DNA of 64,000 nt from Pseudomonas putida (GTDB taxonomy: Bacteria; Pseudomonadota; Gammaproteobacteria; Pseudomonadales; Pseudomonadaceae), in contig NZ_CP016634.1 of the NCBI RefSeq assembly GCF_002741075.1, positions 3,254,001-3,318,000 on the forward strand, written 5' to 3'. Below are positions 35,905 to 45,160 of this stretch, piece after piece (position 1 is the stretch's first letter; every line of letters starts with the position of its first letter). The position numbers and the translations under genes are program-made. Below the pieces are notes generated by a model. That model was given only the letters and a program-made list of their open reading frames with translations. It did not search any database and was not told the DNA's origin.

Positions 35905-36510
35905 TCAGGGCTTTTCAGCCTTTTCGCGCAACCCCTTGAGGGTATTGAACGGCGCATCCACCACGAACTTGTTGGCCAGCCAGGACGGCACACTGCCTCC
36001 AGGCTCGGTATGCACCTGGTAGGTCACCTCGGTGCTGTCACCCTTGGGCACCAGTTTCCAGAAGCCCTGAACCTGGGCTACACGCACATAACCCTTTTCC
36101 TCCGGCAGGTACTTCGAGTCCTCCTCAAGCTTGCGCACCAGGCTGCCATCGGCCTCCTCGGTGGTGGTCACGTGCAGGATCGAATCACGCGGCGTCACCG
36201 GCCAGGGCGTATTGAAGCGGGTATAGGTCCAGCTCTGCGCCCCCTCCTGCTTGAGCAGCTTTTGCGACTCGCACTCATGGATCCACTTGCAGGCGCCAAC
36301 AGTGTCTTCCTGCAAAGCCTTGACCTTGGCCAGCGGCGCCTTGATCACGGTCACACCGCGATAGGCCTTGTACTTGGAACCCGGCACTTCGCTGAGGGAA
36401 ACCTTGATCCCCTCCTCGTCCTTGGCCACCTGCCAGTTTTCGGCCCAGGCAACCGGCGACAGCAGAACACCGACGCCACACAGCAGTGCAATACGCTTGA
36501 TCGATCTCAT
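35905..36510 (-). CDS. Secreted START-domain protein
   Basis: 201 residues. N-terminal signal peptide (MRSIKRIALLCGVGVLLSPVAWA), then a START lipid-binding fold: NWQVAKDEEGIKVSLSEVPGSKYKAYRGV, WTYTRFNTPWPVTPRDSILH and PGGSVPSWLANKFVVDAPFNTLKGLR. START proteins bind lipids or other hydrophobic ligands; bacterial examples are mostly uncharacterised. A periplasmic location follows from the signal. The IS ends 6 bp from its stop codon and has probably displaced its native terminator, leaving the IS hairpin and gltA terminator nearby. Confidence 0.85.
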   Translation of the reverse strand: MRSIKRIALLCGVGVLLSPVAWAENWQVAKDEEGIKVSLSEVPGSKYKAYRGVTVIKAPLAKVKALQEDTVGACKWIHECESQKLLKQEGAQSWTYTRFNTPWPVTPRDSILHVTTTEEADGSLVRKLEEDSKYLPEEKGYVRVAQVQGFWKLVPKGDSTEVTYQVHTEPGGSVPSWLANKFVVDAPFNTLKGLREKAEKP

Positions 36511-36543
36511 CGTTTTGTTCCTTGTTGTCGAAGACCCAACCTG

Positions 36544-36798
36544 TCACGCCGCCGTCATCTGCTCCAGCCAACCGAGAATCCTGATCGCTTCGTCGCGATC
36601 ACTGCCGCACACCTGCGCGTCCGCCTTGAACCCACCACACACCGCCGGCCGTTCAGCCTTGCCGAACAGCTCGCAGAGATTGTCGATGGTCAGGTGCAGG
36701 CACCGCTCACCAGCAGGCTTGCCCTGGGGCATGCGCGGCATCGGCGAGCTGATGGATGGGGCGATGCAGCATGCGCCGCAGCCCTCTCGGCATTTCAT
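36544..36798 (-). CDS. YkgJ-family cysteine-cluster protein
   Basis: 84 residues. Starts MKCREGCGACCIAPSIS, with further Cys in GERCLHLTIDNLCELFG and RPAVCGGFKADAQVCG: eight-plus cysteines in the CxxxCxxCC ... C ... C pattern of the YkgJ zinc/iron-binding family. ATG 36798 is chosen because the family begins at this first cysteine block. It lies 33 bp upstream of the START gene on the same strand and may be co-transcribed. Metal bound and function are unknown. Confidence 0.8.
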   Translation of the reverse strand: MKCREGCGACCIAPSISSPMPRMPQGKPAGERCLHLTIDNLCELFGKAERPAVCGGFKADAQVCGSDRDEAIRILGWLEQMTAA

Positions 36799-36917
36799 GG
36801 AACAGGACCCCCAGGAGCAAAACGGGACGAACGTCCCTGGATAGTAACCGCTCAAACATACGTTTGAAATTGCGGAACGGATGAAATCTGCCGTGACCCA
36901 GCAGTCAGTTGGAACCG

Positions 36918-37418
36918 CTACTGACGAAACTCGAAATCGATGGCCGCACCTTCCACGTCATGCCGGCTGTCGTTGCGCAACTGCAACTGCATTTCGTTGT
37001 TGATCAGGCGCCCATTGAGCTGGAAGGGACTGTCGTCGCTCACTGGCTTTTGCGGAAACATCGACGGCAACAAAGGCTTGCGGCGCATCACCGGATCACC
37101 GACCTCAGGCTTGAGTTCCTCCACCATCGCGGCAGGCAAGCTCAGGTCCAGCTTTGGCTTGGGCAATGGCTTGGCGACCGACTTGGCCAAGGGCTTCTTG
37201 CGCACAACCTTGCTGGAAGGCGTGGCCTTCCCCCTGGCCGGCGCCTTGCTCGCAACTTTGCCAGTCTTGCCCGCCGCCTGCTTGCGCACCGGCTTGGCCT
37301 CCGCCTTGGTATGCGCTGCAGACGCCTTGGTCGCAGGCTGAGCGGCATGCGCCAGGGCACCGGAAAGGCACATCGGCGTAAGGCAAAGGAACAGGACAAA
37401 CGAGCGAAGCGCTTTCAT
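36918..37418 (-). CDS. Lys/Ala-rich exported protein of unknown function
   Basis: 166 residues. Signal peptide MKALRSFVLFLCLTPMCLSGALAHA, then a Lys/Ala/Pro-rich low-complexity stretch (about 26-85) that is basic and surely disordered, then a more ordered C-terminus (LPSMFPQKPVSDDSPFQLNGRLINNEMQLQLRNDS). In Pseudomonas genomes such proteins get misleading names because their Lys/Ala repeats resemble initiation factor 2; that is not its function. The start could also be two codons upstream (37424). Transcribed away from the MocR gene's 3-prime end. Confidence 0.7.
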   Translation of the reverse strand: MKALRSFVLFLCLTPMCLSGALAHAAQPATKASAAHTKAEAKPVRKQAAGKTGKVASKAPARGKATPSSKVVRKKPLAKSVAKPLPKPKLDLSLPAAMVEELKPEVGDPVMRRKPLLPSMFPQKPVSDDSPFQLNGRLINNEMQLQLRNDSRHDVEGAAIDFEFRQ

Positions 37419-37480
37419 GGACATCAGGGGCGTGCTGGAAAAGTGCGTATGCTCTCTGTTCTGCCCGCCCCTGGCAAGAT

Positions 37481-38923
37481 TTACAAGAGTGATCCTGTCG
37501 ACGACTTGCACAATTGATGGGCCAGCAGACCGAGCGTGATCACGGCTCGCTCGGCCTCCTTGTTCCACGGAATGCCGCAATTGAGCCGAATGCAATGGTT
37601 GAACTGCTCGGTGTTGCTGAAGATAAGCCCTGGTGCAATGCTGATCCCCTGCTCTAGCGCACGCACATGCAGATCCTGGGTATTGACTCTCCCCGGCAGG
37701 CTCACCCAGAGAATGAACCCTCCCGTGGGACGGGTCATCTGTGTACCTTCAGGGAAATGCTGCTGCACGGCCAACTGATACGCGCTGAGGTTCTTGCGGT
37801 ACTCCTGGCGGATATAACGCAGGTGGCGGTCATAGCCGCCGTTTTCCAGGTAAGCGGCCACCCCCATCTGAGTCACGCTGCAAGCCGAATGGGTGGTGAA
37901 GGTCTGCAGGCGCTGGATCTCGTCCTGGTAGCGACCCGCTATCATCCAGCCCACCCGCACCCCAGGTGACAAGGTCTTGGAGAAGCTCGAGCAGTAGATG
38001 ACCCGATCCAGACGATCGAACGCCTTGAGCGCCTTGGTCCGCCCCTGCTCGAACATCAGCTCGCCATAGATGTCGTCCTCGACGATCTGGATATCGAAGT
38101 CCGAGGCCAGGCGCAGCAACTGTTTCTGCCTGTCTTCAGGAATCGTGCCTCCCAAGGGATTGCTCAGGCGCGGGGTCAGCACCAGGGCCTTGATCGACCA
38201 CTGGTTGGCGGCCAGTTGCAGTGCTTCCAGGCTGATGCCGGTCGACGGATCGCTGGGAATCTCGATGACCTTGAGCCCCAACAGGTCGGCCAACTGCAGC
38301 AATCCATAATAAGTGGGCGATTCGGCTGCGATCAGGTCACCCGGCCGGGTCAGCACCCGCAACGACATCTGTAGGGCATCGACGCAACCGTGGGTGACCA
38401 CCACTTCGCGGGGATCGACCAACACCCCGGCGTCACGCATACGAATGGCGATCTGCCGACGCAGCGGCTCGAAACCAGGGCTGAACATGTAGCTGAAGGC
38501 GCGCGGGCTATGAAAGCGCGTCACCTTGGCCAACTGCTGATGCAGCGCCCGCACTGGCAGATAGTCAACATGCGGGACCGCCGCACCGAAGGGGAAAACG
38601 CCATCTCGTCGCGCCTCGGTCAACACCTGCTGGATGATGCTGGCACGAGTGACCAGCCCGGGCCGCTCGACCCGGGCGATTTCCGGGGTCTGCGCGGTGA
38701 GCGCCGGCGTCTGGTGCACGTAGTAGCCCGATTGCGGCCGCGCGCGGATCAACCCCTGATCTTCCAGGTTGGCATAGGCCTGCAGCACCGTGGCATGACT
38801 GACGTTGAGCTGGGCGCTCATCTTACGCACGGAGGGCACACGCTCGCCGGGCTGGTAGACACCTCGGCGGATGTCATCGGCCAGTTGCTGGGCAATGCGC
38901 TGGTACAGCAGCAGGTTGGTCAT
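37481..38923 (-). CDS. MocR-type regulator (GntR helix-turn-helix fused to aminotransferase fold)
   Basis: 480 residues. Winged helix of the GntR family at 1-70 (LADDIRRGVYQPGERVPSVRKMSAQLNVSHATVLQAY), then a fold-type I aminotransferase-like domain with the PLP lysine in SSFSKTLSPGVRVGW and VTHGCVDALQMSL, ESPTYYGLL, VEDDIYGEL blocks. Such proteins sense PLP or an amino-compound adduct and control nearby or distant genes. The 209 bp upstream are richer in A/T and contain repeated ACAGT-like words that could be its own operators. The target is not evident from neighbours. Confidence 0.9.
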   Translation of the reverse strand: MTNLLLYQRIAQQLADDIRRGVYQPGERVPSVRKMSAQLNVSHATVLQAYANLEDQGLIRARPQSGYYVHQTPALTAQTPEIARVERPGLVTRASIIQQVLTEARRDGVFPFGAAVPHVDYLPVRALHQQLAKVTRFHSPRAFSYMFSPGFEPLRRQIAIRMRDAGVLVDPREVVVTHGCVDALQMSLRVLTRPGDLIAAESPTYYGLLQLADLLGLKVIEIPSDPSTGISLEALQLAANQWSIKALVLTPRLSNPLGGTIPEDRQKQLLRLASDFDIQIVEDDIYGELMFEQGRTKALKAFDRLDRVIYCSSFSKTLSPGVRVGWMIAGRYQDEIQRLQTFTTHSACSVTQMGVAAYLENGGYDRHLRYIRQEYRKNLSAYQLAVQQHFPEGTQMTRPTGGFILWVSLPGRVNTQDLHVRALEQGISIAPGLIFSNTEQFNHCIRLNCGIPWNKEAERAVITLGLLAHQLCKSSTGSLL

Positions 38924-39111
38924 GGCGGCTCTCGAAACGCGGACGGGTTCGTTGTTCTTGTGCGACTCAAAGCCGAGTCAGAATACCGTAACAGTTACGA
39001 AGTGTACTGGGACAGATTGCAGAATAGTCAACAATACAGTCACGTAACAATCACAGAATCAACGAACCTATCCCTTCACCGACGAACGAAGCCGCCAAAG
39101 GACGACAGGAA

Positions 39112-39128
39112 GGGGCGCATAGCGCCCC
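39112..39128 (-). terminator. Hairpin after the OmpA-family gene
   Basis: GGGGCGC-ATA-GCGCCCC, directly after the stop at 39133; no real U-tract follows, so termination strength is uncertain. Confidence 0.5.
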
Positions 39129-39132
39129 GAGG

Positions 39133-39942
39133 TCAACGCGCTGGCGCGAGCTTGCCCTTCTCATCGGAGAAGACGATTTCGACCCGACGGTTCTGCGCCC
39201 TGCCCCGCTCGGACGCATTGGCGTCGATCGGATACTGGTCACCGTACCCTTCGACCTGAATGCGCTTTTCATCCACACCGAGGTCGACGAGCATGTCCGC
39301 CACGGCCTGGGCACGGTCGCGCGACAGTGCTAGGTTGTCTTCGGGAAGGCCGGTACTGTCCGTGTAACCTTCGACCCGCACCACGCGACGCGGATTGAGC
39401 TGCAGGAACTGGACGAGCTTGAGCACCGTGCGACTGGCAGAGGTCTTGAGTTCGGCCCGGCCGGTGTCGAACAGCACATCGCCCAACGTCATCACCAAGC
39501 CGCGATCGCTTTGCTCGGAGGCCATGGCCGCGATCTGCGCCTCGACCCACTTGCCCTGCTGTTGCACGCTGGCCAACTTGGCCTCGCGCAGCCCCAGCTG
39601 CAAGCGTTGACGCTCCAGGTCGAGCTTGGCCAGACGCTCTTGATTGAGGGCCAAGTTGGCATGTTCGGTGGCGATCTCACTGTAGCGCTTGCTCAAATAC
39701 GCGTAGTGACGCACGTCGGAGCCGGTTCCGATATAGCTCGAGAGACGCTCGGCACGGGCCAGGGATTCACCTGCGCGAATCACATCGCGCGGCGCGCTGC
39801 GCAGCACATCGGCATCATCCTTGACCTTCTGGAAGGCGGCCGTCGCCTCATCGAGCGCCGACTCGCTGCGCTGGCTCGCGCAACCCTGTAACCCGACCAG
39901 TGCCAGCAGTGCCAGCGCGGTCATCGATTGACGACGCATCAT
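39133..39942 (-). CDS. OmpA-family lipoprotein with N-terminal DUF4398
   Basis: 269 residues. Lipobox LQGC with acylated Cys21, a DUF4398-like helical region (SALDEATAAFQKVKDDADVL to about residue 140, coiled coil), then an OmpA_C peptidoglycan-binding domain (LGDVLFDTGRAEL, VEGYTDSTG, NLALSRDRAQAV, GYGDQYPIDAN, QNRRVEIVF). It probably tethers the outer membrane to peptidoglycan. Its ATG overlaps the stop of the next DUF4398 lipoprotein gene by four bases, so the pair is coupled. Confidence 0.9.
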   Translation of the reverse strand: MMRRQSMTALALLALVGLQGCASQRSESALDEATAAFQKVKDDADVLRSAPRDVIRAGESLARAERLSSYIGTGSDVRHYAYLSKRYSEIATEHANLALNQERLAKLDLERQRLQLGLREAKLASVQQQGKWVEAQIAAMASEQSDRGLVMTLGDVLFDTGRAELKTSASRTVLKLVQFLQLNPRRVVRVEGYTDSTGLPEDNLALSRDRAQAVADMLVDLGVDEKRIQVEGYGDQYPIDANASERGRAQNRRVEIVFSDEKGKLAPAR

Positions 39943-40292
39943 GGCTGCACCTCCAGCTGCTTGCGAAGGCGCTTGACCCGTGTTTGCAGGACCTGGAGTT
40001 GCTCTTCGCTCTTCTGGGTCAATACCCGGGCCTCGGCCAGGCGCGCATCCAGCTCGGCCTGCTCCGCGCGCATACGCGCGTCACGGTAATCCTCGGTGGC
40101 CATGTTGGTCTTGGCTCTCGCCAGCTTGTCTTCGGCCAGTTTCAATTCCGCCACCTTCTCGGTGGCACCGACGGCCTTGGCCTGTTCCAAGGCCTGCTCG
40201 GACAGACGCATCTGCTCATTGGGCGCAGGATCGTTGGCGCAGCCAGCCAGGCCGAGCATGGCCAAGGCAAGGATCAGTGATTGGGTTCTCAT
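39939..40292 (-). CDS. DUF4398 lipoprotein
   Basis: 117 residues. Lipobox LAGC with Cys18, then one long alpha-helical DUF4398 domain (EQMRLSEQALEQAKAVGATEKVAELKLAEDKL and a coiled coil to the end). It resembles the helical part of the OmpA-family protein encoded just downstream, suggesting that the two interact or arose by duplication. ATG 40292 is chosen for the intact signal; a longer frame is unsupported. It is 7 bp from the preceding binding-protein gene, so likely one operon. Confidence 0.85.
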   Translation of the reverse strand: MRTQSLILALAMLGLAGCANDPAPNEQMRLSEQALEQAKAVGATEKVAELKLAEDKLARAKTNMATEDYRDARMRAEQAELDARLAEARVLTQKSEEQLQVLQTRVKRLRKQLEVQP

Positions 40293-40299
40293 TGCATTC

Positions 40300-41121
40300 C
40301 TACTGTTTAGGGGCATCCAGAGGCGCCTGCATCTGCGCCTTCCAGCGCTCGACATTGCGCTGCAGCACGGCCTGGGACGCCCCGGAGATCGGCAATTCTG
40401 TCAGTTTTTTTGCCAGTTGTCCGCGCAGCCAAGTGTCATTGCAAGCCGAGTTATGCGACACGGCCAGGTACAGCCCAGGCCGGTCCACCGGCAGCCCGCG
40501 GGCGATCAGGTCGTTGCCCATACCGAGGCTCTGGACCATGCCCATGCCCGAGTAACGCCCGGCCAGCACATAGTCGACCTGTCCCAGCACCAGTTTCTGG
40601 AAGGCCTGGGTCAGATTCTGAGCAGGGGCAAGTTTGAGCTGGGCCTTGGCGAAAGCCTCGAAGGCCGGTGTCAATCGGGCCCGCTCCGAAATGCTGCCCT
40701 GGTACTGGGCAAGGTCCGCCGGCCCGTCGAACACCAATGTGGCGTCATGGCGGGTCCAGACGAGGTACTCGTTGAGCTGCAACGGAGGGTGGATGTAGTC
40801 AAGGGCGGTCAACTGCTCGACCTGCATGGGCGTATCGATCAACAGGTCCATGCGCCCGCTGCGCACTTCCTCCAACGCCTGGTCGCGCTTGCCGGCGTAC
40901 AGCACTTCGACCGACACCCCCAGCTCGGCTGCGACTTGACGCAGCAAGTCGACATTGGCCCCGATCAGGTGCCGAGGATCTTTCGGATCCTGCCAGGAAT
41001 ACGGCGGAGCATCCGGGCTGCCGGTCGCCACCAGACGTTCGCACTTGCCTGCCGCCATTGCCAATGGCGCCGACAACGCCGCCATGCAGGCCAGTACCCT
41101 GCCTGCTTTGCGAAACCCCAT
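40300..41121 (-). CDS. Periplasmic solute-binding protein (SBP_bac_3 type)
   Basis: 273 residues with a signal peptide (MGFRKAGRVLACMAALSAPLAMA) and the two-lobed amino-acid-binding-protein fold: APPYSWQDPKDPRHLIGANVDLLRQVAAELG, then MDLLIDTPM and a second lobe ending QRNVERWKAQM. No transporter genes accompany it. It heads a probable three-gene unit with the two DUF4398 lipoproteins, so a sensory or envelope role is as likely as uptake. The ligand cannot be told from sequence. Confidence 0.8.
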   Translation of the reverse strand: MGFRKAGRVLACMAALSAPLAMAAGKCERLVATGSPDAPPYSWQDPKDPRHLIGANVDLLRQVAAELGVSVEVLYAGKRDQALEEVRSGRMDLLIDTPMQVEQLTALDYIHPPLQLNEYLVWTRHDATLVFDGPADLAQYQGSISERARLTPAFEAFAKAQLKLAPAQNLTQAFQKLVLGQVDYVLAGRYSGMGMVQSLGMGNDLIARGLPVDRPGLYLAVSHNSACNDTWLRGQLAKKLTELPISGASQAVLQRNVERWKAQMQAPLDAPKQ

Positions 41122-41144
41122 GCGCTACTCCTTGCAGCCAGAAA

Positions 41145-41176
41145 AAAGCCCGGACCTCGTTTCGGAGGGCCGGGCT
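41145..41176 (-). terminator. etfBA terminator
   Basis: AAGCCCGG (41145-41152) pairs with CCGGGCTT (41169-41176), inner CCTC/GAGG pairs, then TTTTC on the minus strand. Confidence 0.85.
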
Positions 41177-41199
41177 TCTTTATAAGTGAAGCCGCCGGA

Positions 41200-42129
41200 T
41201 CAGACCAGCTTTTCCAACTCTGGAACCGCCTCGAACAAATCGGCGACCAGGCCGTAGTCGGCCACCTGGAAGATCGGTGCCTCTTCGTCCTTGTTGATCG
41301 CGACGATCACCTTGGAGTCCTTCATGCCCGCCAGGTGCTGGATTGCGCCGGAGATACCGACGGCGATGTACAGCTGCGGGGCGACGATCTTGCCAGTCTG
41401 ACCGACCTGCATGTCGTTGGGCACGAAGCCTGCGTCGACTGCAGCGCGCGAAGCACCGACAGCGGCGCCGAGCTTGTCGGCCAGAGCGTACAGGTGTTTG
41501 AAGTTGTCACCATTGCCCATGCCGCGACCACCGGAGACGACGATCTTGGCAGCGGTCAGCTCAGGACGATCTGACTTGGCCAGCTCTTCGCCAACGAAAG
41601 CGGACTTGCCAGCATCGTGCACGGCACCGACAGCCTCGACGGCAGCCGAACCACCCTCGGCGGCCACGGCGTCGAAACCGGTGGTACGCACGGTGATGAC
41701 CTTGACCGCAGCGCTGGATTGCACGGTGGCGATAGCGTTACCGGCATAGATCGGGCGCTTGAAGGTGTCGGCGGACTCGACCGAAATGATCTCGGAGATC
41801 TGATCGACGTCCAGCAGCGCGGCAACGCGCGGCAGGATGTTCTTGCCGTTGGTGGTAGCCGGAGCCAGCACATGGCTGTAGCCCTTGCCCAGCTCAGCGA
41901 CCAGGGGCGCTACGTTTTCCGGCAGGGCGTGGGCGTAGGCAGCGTTGTCCGCAACCAGCACCTTGGCAACGCCAGCGATCTTGGCGGCGGCTTCAGCGAC
42001 ACCACCGACGTTCTGGCCTGCAACCAGCACGTGGATATCACCACCGATCTTGGCGGCAGCGGCAACAGTGTTCAGGGTAGCCGGGGCAACGGCACCGTTT
42101 TCGTGTTCAGCGACAACCAGGATAGTCAT
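41200..42129 (-). CDS. etfA: Electron transfer flavoprotein alpha subunit
   Basis: 309 residues. The C-terminal FAD domain carries the family signature ([24 protein letters not shown], then [29 protein letters not shown]). It accepts electrons from acyl-CoA and other dehydrogenases and hands them to ETF-quinone oxidoreductase, encoded divergently nearby. It starts directly after the etfB stop (42130), a fully coupled pair. Confidence 0.97.
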   Translation of the reverse strand: MTILVVAEHENGAVAPATLNTVAAAAKIGGDIHVLVAGQNVGGVAEAAAKIAGVAKVLVADNAAYAHALPENVAPLVAELGKGYSHVLAPATTNGKNILPRVAALLDVDQISEIISVESADTFKRPIYAGNAIATVQSSAAVKVITVRTTGFDAVAAEGGSAAVEAVGAVHDAGKSAFVGEELAKSDRPELTAAKIVVSGGRGMGNGDNFKHLYALADKLGAAVGASRAAVDAGFVPNDMQVGQTGKIVAPQLYIAVGISGAIQHLAGMKDSKVIVAINKDEEAPIFQVADYGLVADLFEAVPELEKLV

Positions 42130-42879
42130 TTAGATTACCTTCGCCTCGTTCTTCAGTTTCTCGACCAGTTCGGCCACCGACTTGACCTTGATACCCGCGC
42201 TGCGAGCAGCCGGGGCTTCGACTTTCAGGGTCTTGGTGGTGGAAGCGGTGGAGACGCCCAGCGCGTCTGGAGTGACAGTCTCCAGCGGCTTCTTCTTGGC
42301 TTTCATGATGTTGGGCAGCGACGCGTAGCGCGGCTCGTTCAGACGCAGGTCGGTGGTGACGATCGCCGGCAAGTTCAGCGCGACAGTCTGCAGGCCGCCA
42401 TCGATTTCACGGGTGACGTTGAGCTTGTCGCCAGCCACTTCGACCTTGGAGGCGAAGGTGCCCTGGGCGTAGCCAGTCAGCGCGGCCAGCATCTGGCCGG
42501 TCTGGTTGTTGTCACTGTCGATGGCTTGCTTGCCGAGGATCACCAGCTGCGGCTGCTCCTTGTCGACCACGGCCTTGAGGGCCTTGGCCACGGCCAGGGA
42601 GTTCAGCTCTTCAGTGGTCTCGACCAGGATGGCGCGGTCAGCACCCAGGGCCAGAGCGGTACGCAGCTGCTCCTGGGCAGCAGTCGGGCCGACGGCAACG
42701 GCGATGATCTCGGTAGCCACGCCCTTTTCCTTCAGGCGTACGGCTTCTTCCACGGCGATTTCGCAGAAGGGGTTCATGGACATCTTGACGTTTGCAAGGT
42801 CGACGCCGGAGTTGTCCGCCTTGACGCGAACCTTGACGTTGTAGTCGACCACTCGTTTGACAGCTACAAGAACCTTCAT
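42130..42879 (-). CDS. etfB: Electron transfer flavoprotein beta subunit
   Basis: 249 residues from ATG 42879 ([20 protein letters not shown]); the longer frame upstream is unsupported. Family motifs: [40 protein letters not shown] and the beta signature near [19 protein letters not shown]. Binds AMP and forms the ETF heterodimer with EtfA. Divergent from the ETF-quinone oxidoreductase gene; the shared region has a PsrA-like palindrome. Confidence 0.97.
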   Translation of the reverse strand: MKVLVAVKRVVDYNVKVRVKADNSGVDLANVKMSMNPFCEIAVEEAVRLKEKGVATEIIAVAVGPTAAQEQLRTALALGADRAILVETTEELNSLAVAKALKAVVDKEQPQLVILGKQAIDSDNNQTGQMLAALTGYAQGTFASKVEVAGDKLNVTREIDGGLQTVALNLPAIVTTDLRLNEPRYASLPNIMKAKKKPLETVTPDALGVSTASTTKTLKVEAPAARSAGIKVKSVAELVEKLKNEAKVI

Positions 42880-43253
42880 GGATTCCTCGTTACTCTCCGG
42901 TGAAAAGAATGTCGCCTGGGGCATGCCCGGCGATTGCGCGTGGGTACAAGGGCACCTCTAAAAACGTTCCTGGCTGCGGGAAATTTCCTGTGACCGAACA
43001 GTCCTGTTTTGACTTCGCCGGCAAAACCGACGGGTCATTTCCTGTCGTGGCGTGTAGACTCCACTACAAAGCCGGATTCGGCCCGAAAACCCTGCTCCAC
43101 GCCTGGTCTTTAGGGGTACACCTGCGCCCGGCGGTCAGCCTACGGCGAGCGTAAAACCGCTCGTATCTTGACCGTAACACCTAATCCGGTCAATACGGCA
43201 AATCGGCCAGCCTCCAGCCGCGTTCCAGTGATTTTACTGGGCTCCGGCAAATT

Positions 43254-43268
43254 CAAACAAACGTTTGT
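43254..43268. promoter_or_regulatory. PsrA-like operator
   Basis: CAAAC-N4-GTTTG (43254-43267), containing the perfect palindrome ACAAACGTTTGT (43257-43268). It fits the G/C-AAAC-N2-4-GTTT-G/C pattern reported for the fatty-acid regulator PsrA of Pseudomonas and directly abuts the -35 element of the ETF-QO promoter. Confidence 0.6.
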
Positions 43269-43269
43269 A

Positions 43270-43298
43270 TTGGACCCGCCAAGTGGTGTAGATATAAT
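43270..43298 (+). promoter_or_regulatory. ETF-QO promoter
   Basis: TTGGAC (43270-43275), 17-bp spacer, TATAAT (43293-43298): a strong sigma-70-like promoter 129 bp upstream of the chosen start. Confidence 0.75.
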
Positions 43299-43426
43299 GC
43301 GCGGCCAAGACAAAGCGGTGTAGTCCGTCATCCACGAAGCTACAGCTTACACAGTCGTGCATGGCCCTCCATCACCCAAAAAGACAAGACAAGCAACAGC
43401 GATGAGCCTTGAGTAGGAGAGAACCA

Positions 43427-45091
43427 GTGGAACGCGAATACATGGAATTCGACGTGGTCATCGTCGGCGCAGGCCCGGCGGGCCTGTCCGCCGCCTGCCG
43501 CCTGAAGCAGAAGGCCGCCGAAGCCGGTAACGAGATCAGCGTCTGCGTGGTCGAGAAAGGCTCGGAAGTCGGTGCCCACATCCTCTCCGGCGCGGTGTTC
43601 GAACCTCGCGCCTTGAACGAATTGTTCCCCGACTGGAAAGAACTCGGCGCTCCGCTGAACACCGAGGTCAAGCGCGACGACATCTATGTACTCAAGGATG
43701 CCGGCAGCTCGACCAAGGTCCCTGACCTGTTCGTGCCCAAGACCATGCACAACCAGGGCAACTACATCATCTCCCTGGGCAACCTGTGCCGCTGGCTGGC
43801 CCAGCAGGCCGAGAACCTGGGCGTGGAAATCTACCCAGGCTTCGCCGCCCAGGAAGCGCTGTTCGACGAAAACGGCGTAGTGCGCGGTATCATCACCGGC
43901 GACCTGGGTGTCGACCGCGAAGGCAACCCCAAAGACGGCCTGTACACCCCAGGCATGGAACTGCGCGCCAAGTACACCTTGTTCGCCGAAGGTTGCCGCG
44001 GACACATCGGCAAGCAGTTGATCAAGCGCTACAACCTCGACAGCGATTCCGACGTCCAGCACTACGGCATCGGCCTCAAGGAAATCTGGGAAATCGACCC
44101 GGCCAAGCACGAGCAAGGCCTGGTGGTGCACACTGCCGGCTGGCCGCTGGACGTGATGAGCGCAGAGAACACCGGCGGCTCGTTCCTCTATCACCTGGAG
44201 AACAACCAGGTGGTGGTCGGCCTGATCGTCGACCTGTCCTACGCCAACCCGTACCTCTCTCCGTTCGACGAGTTCCAGCGCCTGAAGCATCACCCGGTGA
44301 TGAGCCAGTACCTCGAAGGCGGCAAGCGCATCAGCTACGGCGCTCGCGCCATCTGCAAAGGCGGCCTGAACTCGCTGCCGAAGATGGTCTTCAACGGCGG
44401 CGCGCTGATCGGCTGCGACCTGGGCACCCTGAACTTCTCCAAGATCAAGGGCAGCCACACCGCCATGAAGTCCGGCATGCTCGCCGCCGACGCCGTGGCC
44501 GAAGCGCTGTTCGCCGGCCGCGAAGGTGGCGACACCCTCGACAACTACGTCAGCGCCTTCAAGGCCAGCTGGCTGTATGACGAGCTGTTCGCCAGTCGCA
44601 ACTTCGGCCCTGCGCTGCACAAGTTCGGCCCGTTGCTCGGCGGTGCATTCAACTACATCGACCAGAACTGGTTCGGCGGCAAGCTGCCGTTCACCCTGCA
44701 CGACACCAAGCCGGACTACGCCTGCCTGAAGCTTGCGGCCGATTCGCAGAAGATCGATTACCCCAAACCCGATGGCAAACTCAGCTTTGACAAGTTGAGC
44801 TCGGTATTCCTCTCCAGCACCAACCATGAAGAGGAACAACCCTGCCACCTGAAGCTGGCCGACGCCAGCGTGCCAATCGCCAGCAACCTGCCGCTGTACG
44901 ACGAACCGGCCCAGCGCTACTGCCCGGCCGGCGTGTACGAAGTGGTCACCCAGGAAGATGGCAACAAGCGCTTCCAGATCAACGCGCAGAACTGCGTGCA
45001 CTGCAAGACCTGCGACATCAAGGATCCGGCCCAGAACATCACCTGGGTCACGCCAGAGGGCGCGGGCGGACCGAACTACCCGAACATGTAA
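43427..45091 (+). CDS. Electron transfer flavoprotein-ubiquinone oxidoreductase
   Basis: 554 residues. N-terminal FAD site FDVVIVGAGPAGLSAACRLK; the C-terminus holds the [4Fe-4S] ligands in RYCPAGVYEVV and NAQNCVHCKTCDIKDPAQN and ends PEGAGGPNYPNM as in all ETF-QOs. It passes electrons from ETF to ubiquinone at the inner membrane during fatty-acid and amino-acid oxidation. I chose GTG 43427 (MEREYMEFDVVI) with AGGAGA upstream; an earlier in-frame start at 43409 is less likely. Divergent from etfBA. Confidence 0.96.
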   Translation: MEREYMEFDVVIVGAGPAGLSAACRLKQKAAEAGNEISVCVVEKGSEVGAHILSGAVFEPRALNELFPDWKELGAPLNTEVKRDDIYVLKDAGSSTKVPDLFVPKTMHNQGNYIISLGNLCRWLAQQAENLGVEIYPGFAAQEALFDENGVVRGIITGDLGVDREGNPKDGLYTPGMELRAKYTLFAEGCRGHIGKQLIKRYNLDSDSDVQHYGIGLKEIWEIDPAKHEQGLVVHTAGWPLDVMSAENTGGSFLYHLENNQVVVGLIVDLSYANPYLSPFDEFQRLKHHPVMSQYLEGGKRISYGARAICKGGLNSLPKMVFNGGALIGCDLGTLNFSKIKGSHTAMKSGMLAADAVAEALFAGREGGDTLDNYVSAFKASWLYDELFASRNFGPALHKFGPLLGGAFNYIDQNWFGGKLPFTLHDTKPDYACLKLAADSQKIDYPKPDGKLSFDKLSSVFLSSTNHEEEQPCHLKLADASVPIASNLPLYDEPAQRYCPAGVYEVVTQEDGNKRFQINAQNCVHCKTCDIKDPAQNITWVTPEGAGGPNYPNM

Positions 45092-45104
45092 GACCGCCCT
45101 TGCA

Positions 45105-45143
45105 CGAAAAAGCCCCCAAGGCCAGGCCCTGGGGGCTTTTTCG
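45105..45143 (+). terminator. ETF-QO terminator
   Basis: CGAAAAAGCCCCCA and its exact complement TGGGGGCTTTTTCG around an 11-base loop, 13 bp after the stop. Also faces the convergent gene ending at 45161. Confidence 0.9.
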
Positions 45144-45160
45144 TATTGGATTGCAGACAA

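Larger units (their letters stand above)
42880..43426. other. Divergent etfB / ETF-QO regulatory region
   Basis: 547 bp without a supported gene. It holds the ETF-QO promoter and a PsrA-like palindrome (separate entries). The etfB-proximal part shows no clear promoter elements by eye. Confidence 0.6.

Noticed and set aside
36918..37418. Translation initiation factor IF-2
   Set aside because: Only the Lys/Ala-rich stretch resembles IF-2; there is no GTPase domain and there is a signal peptide.
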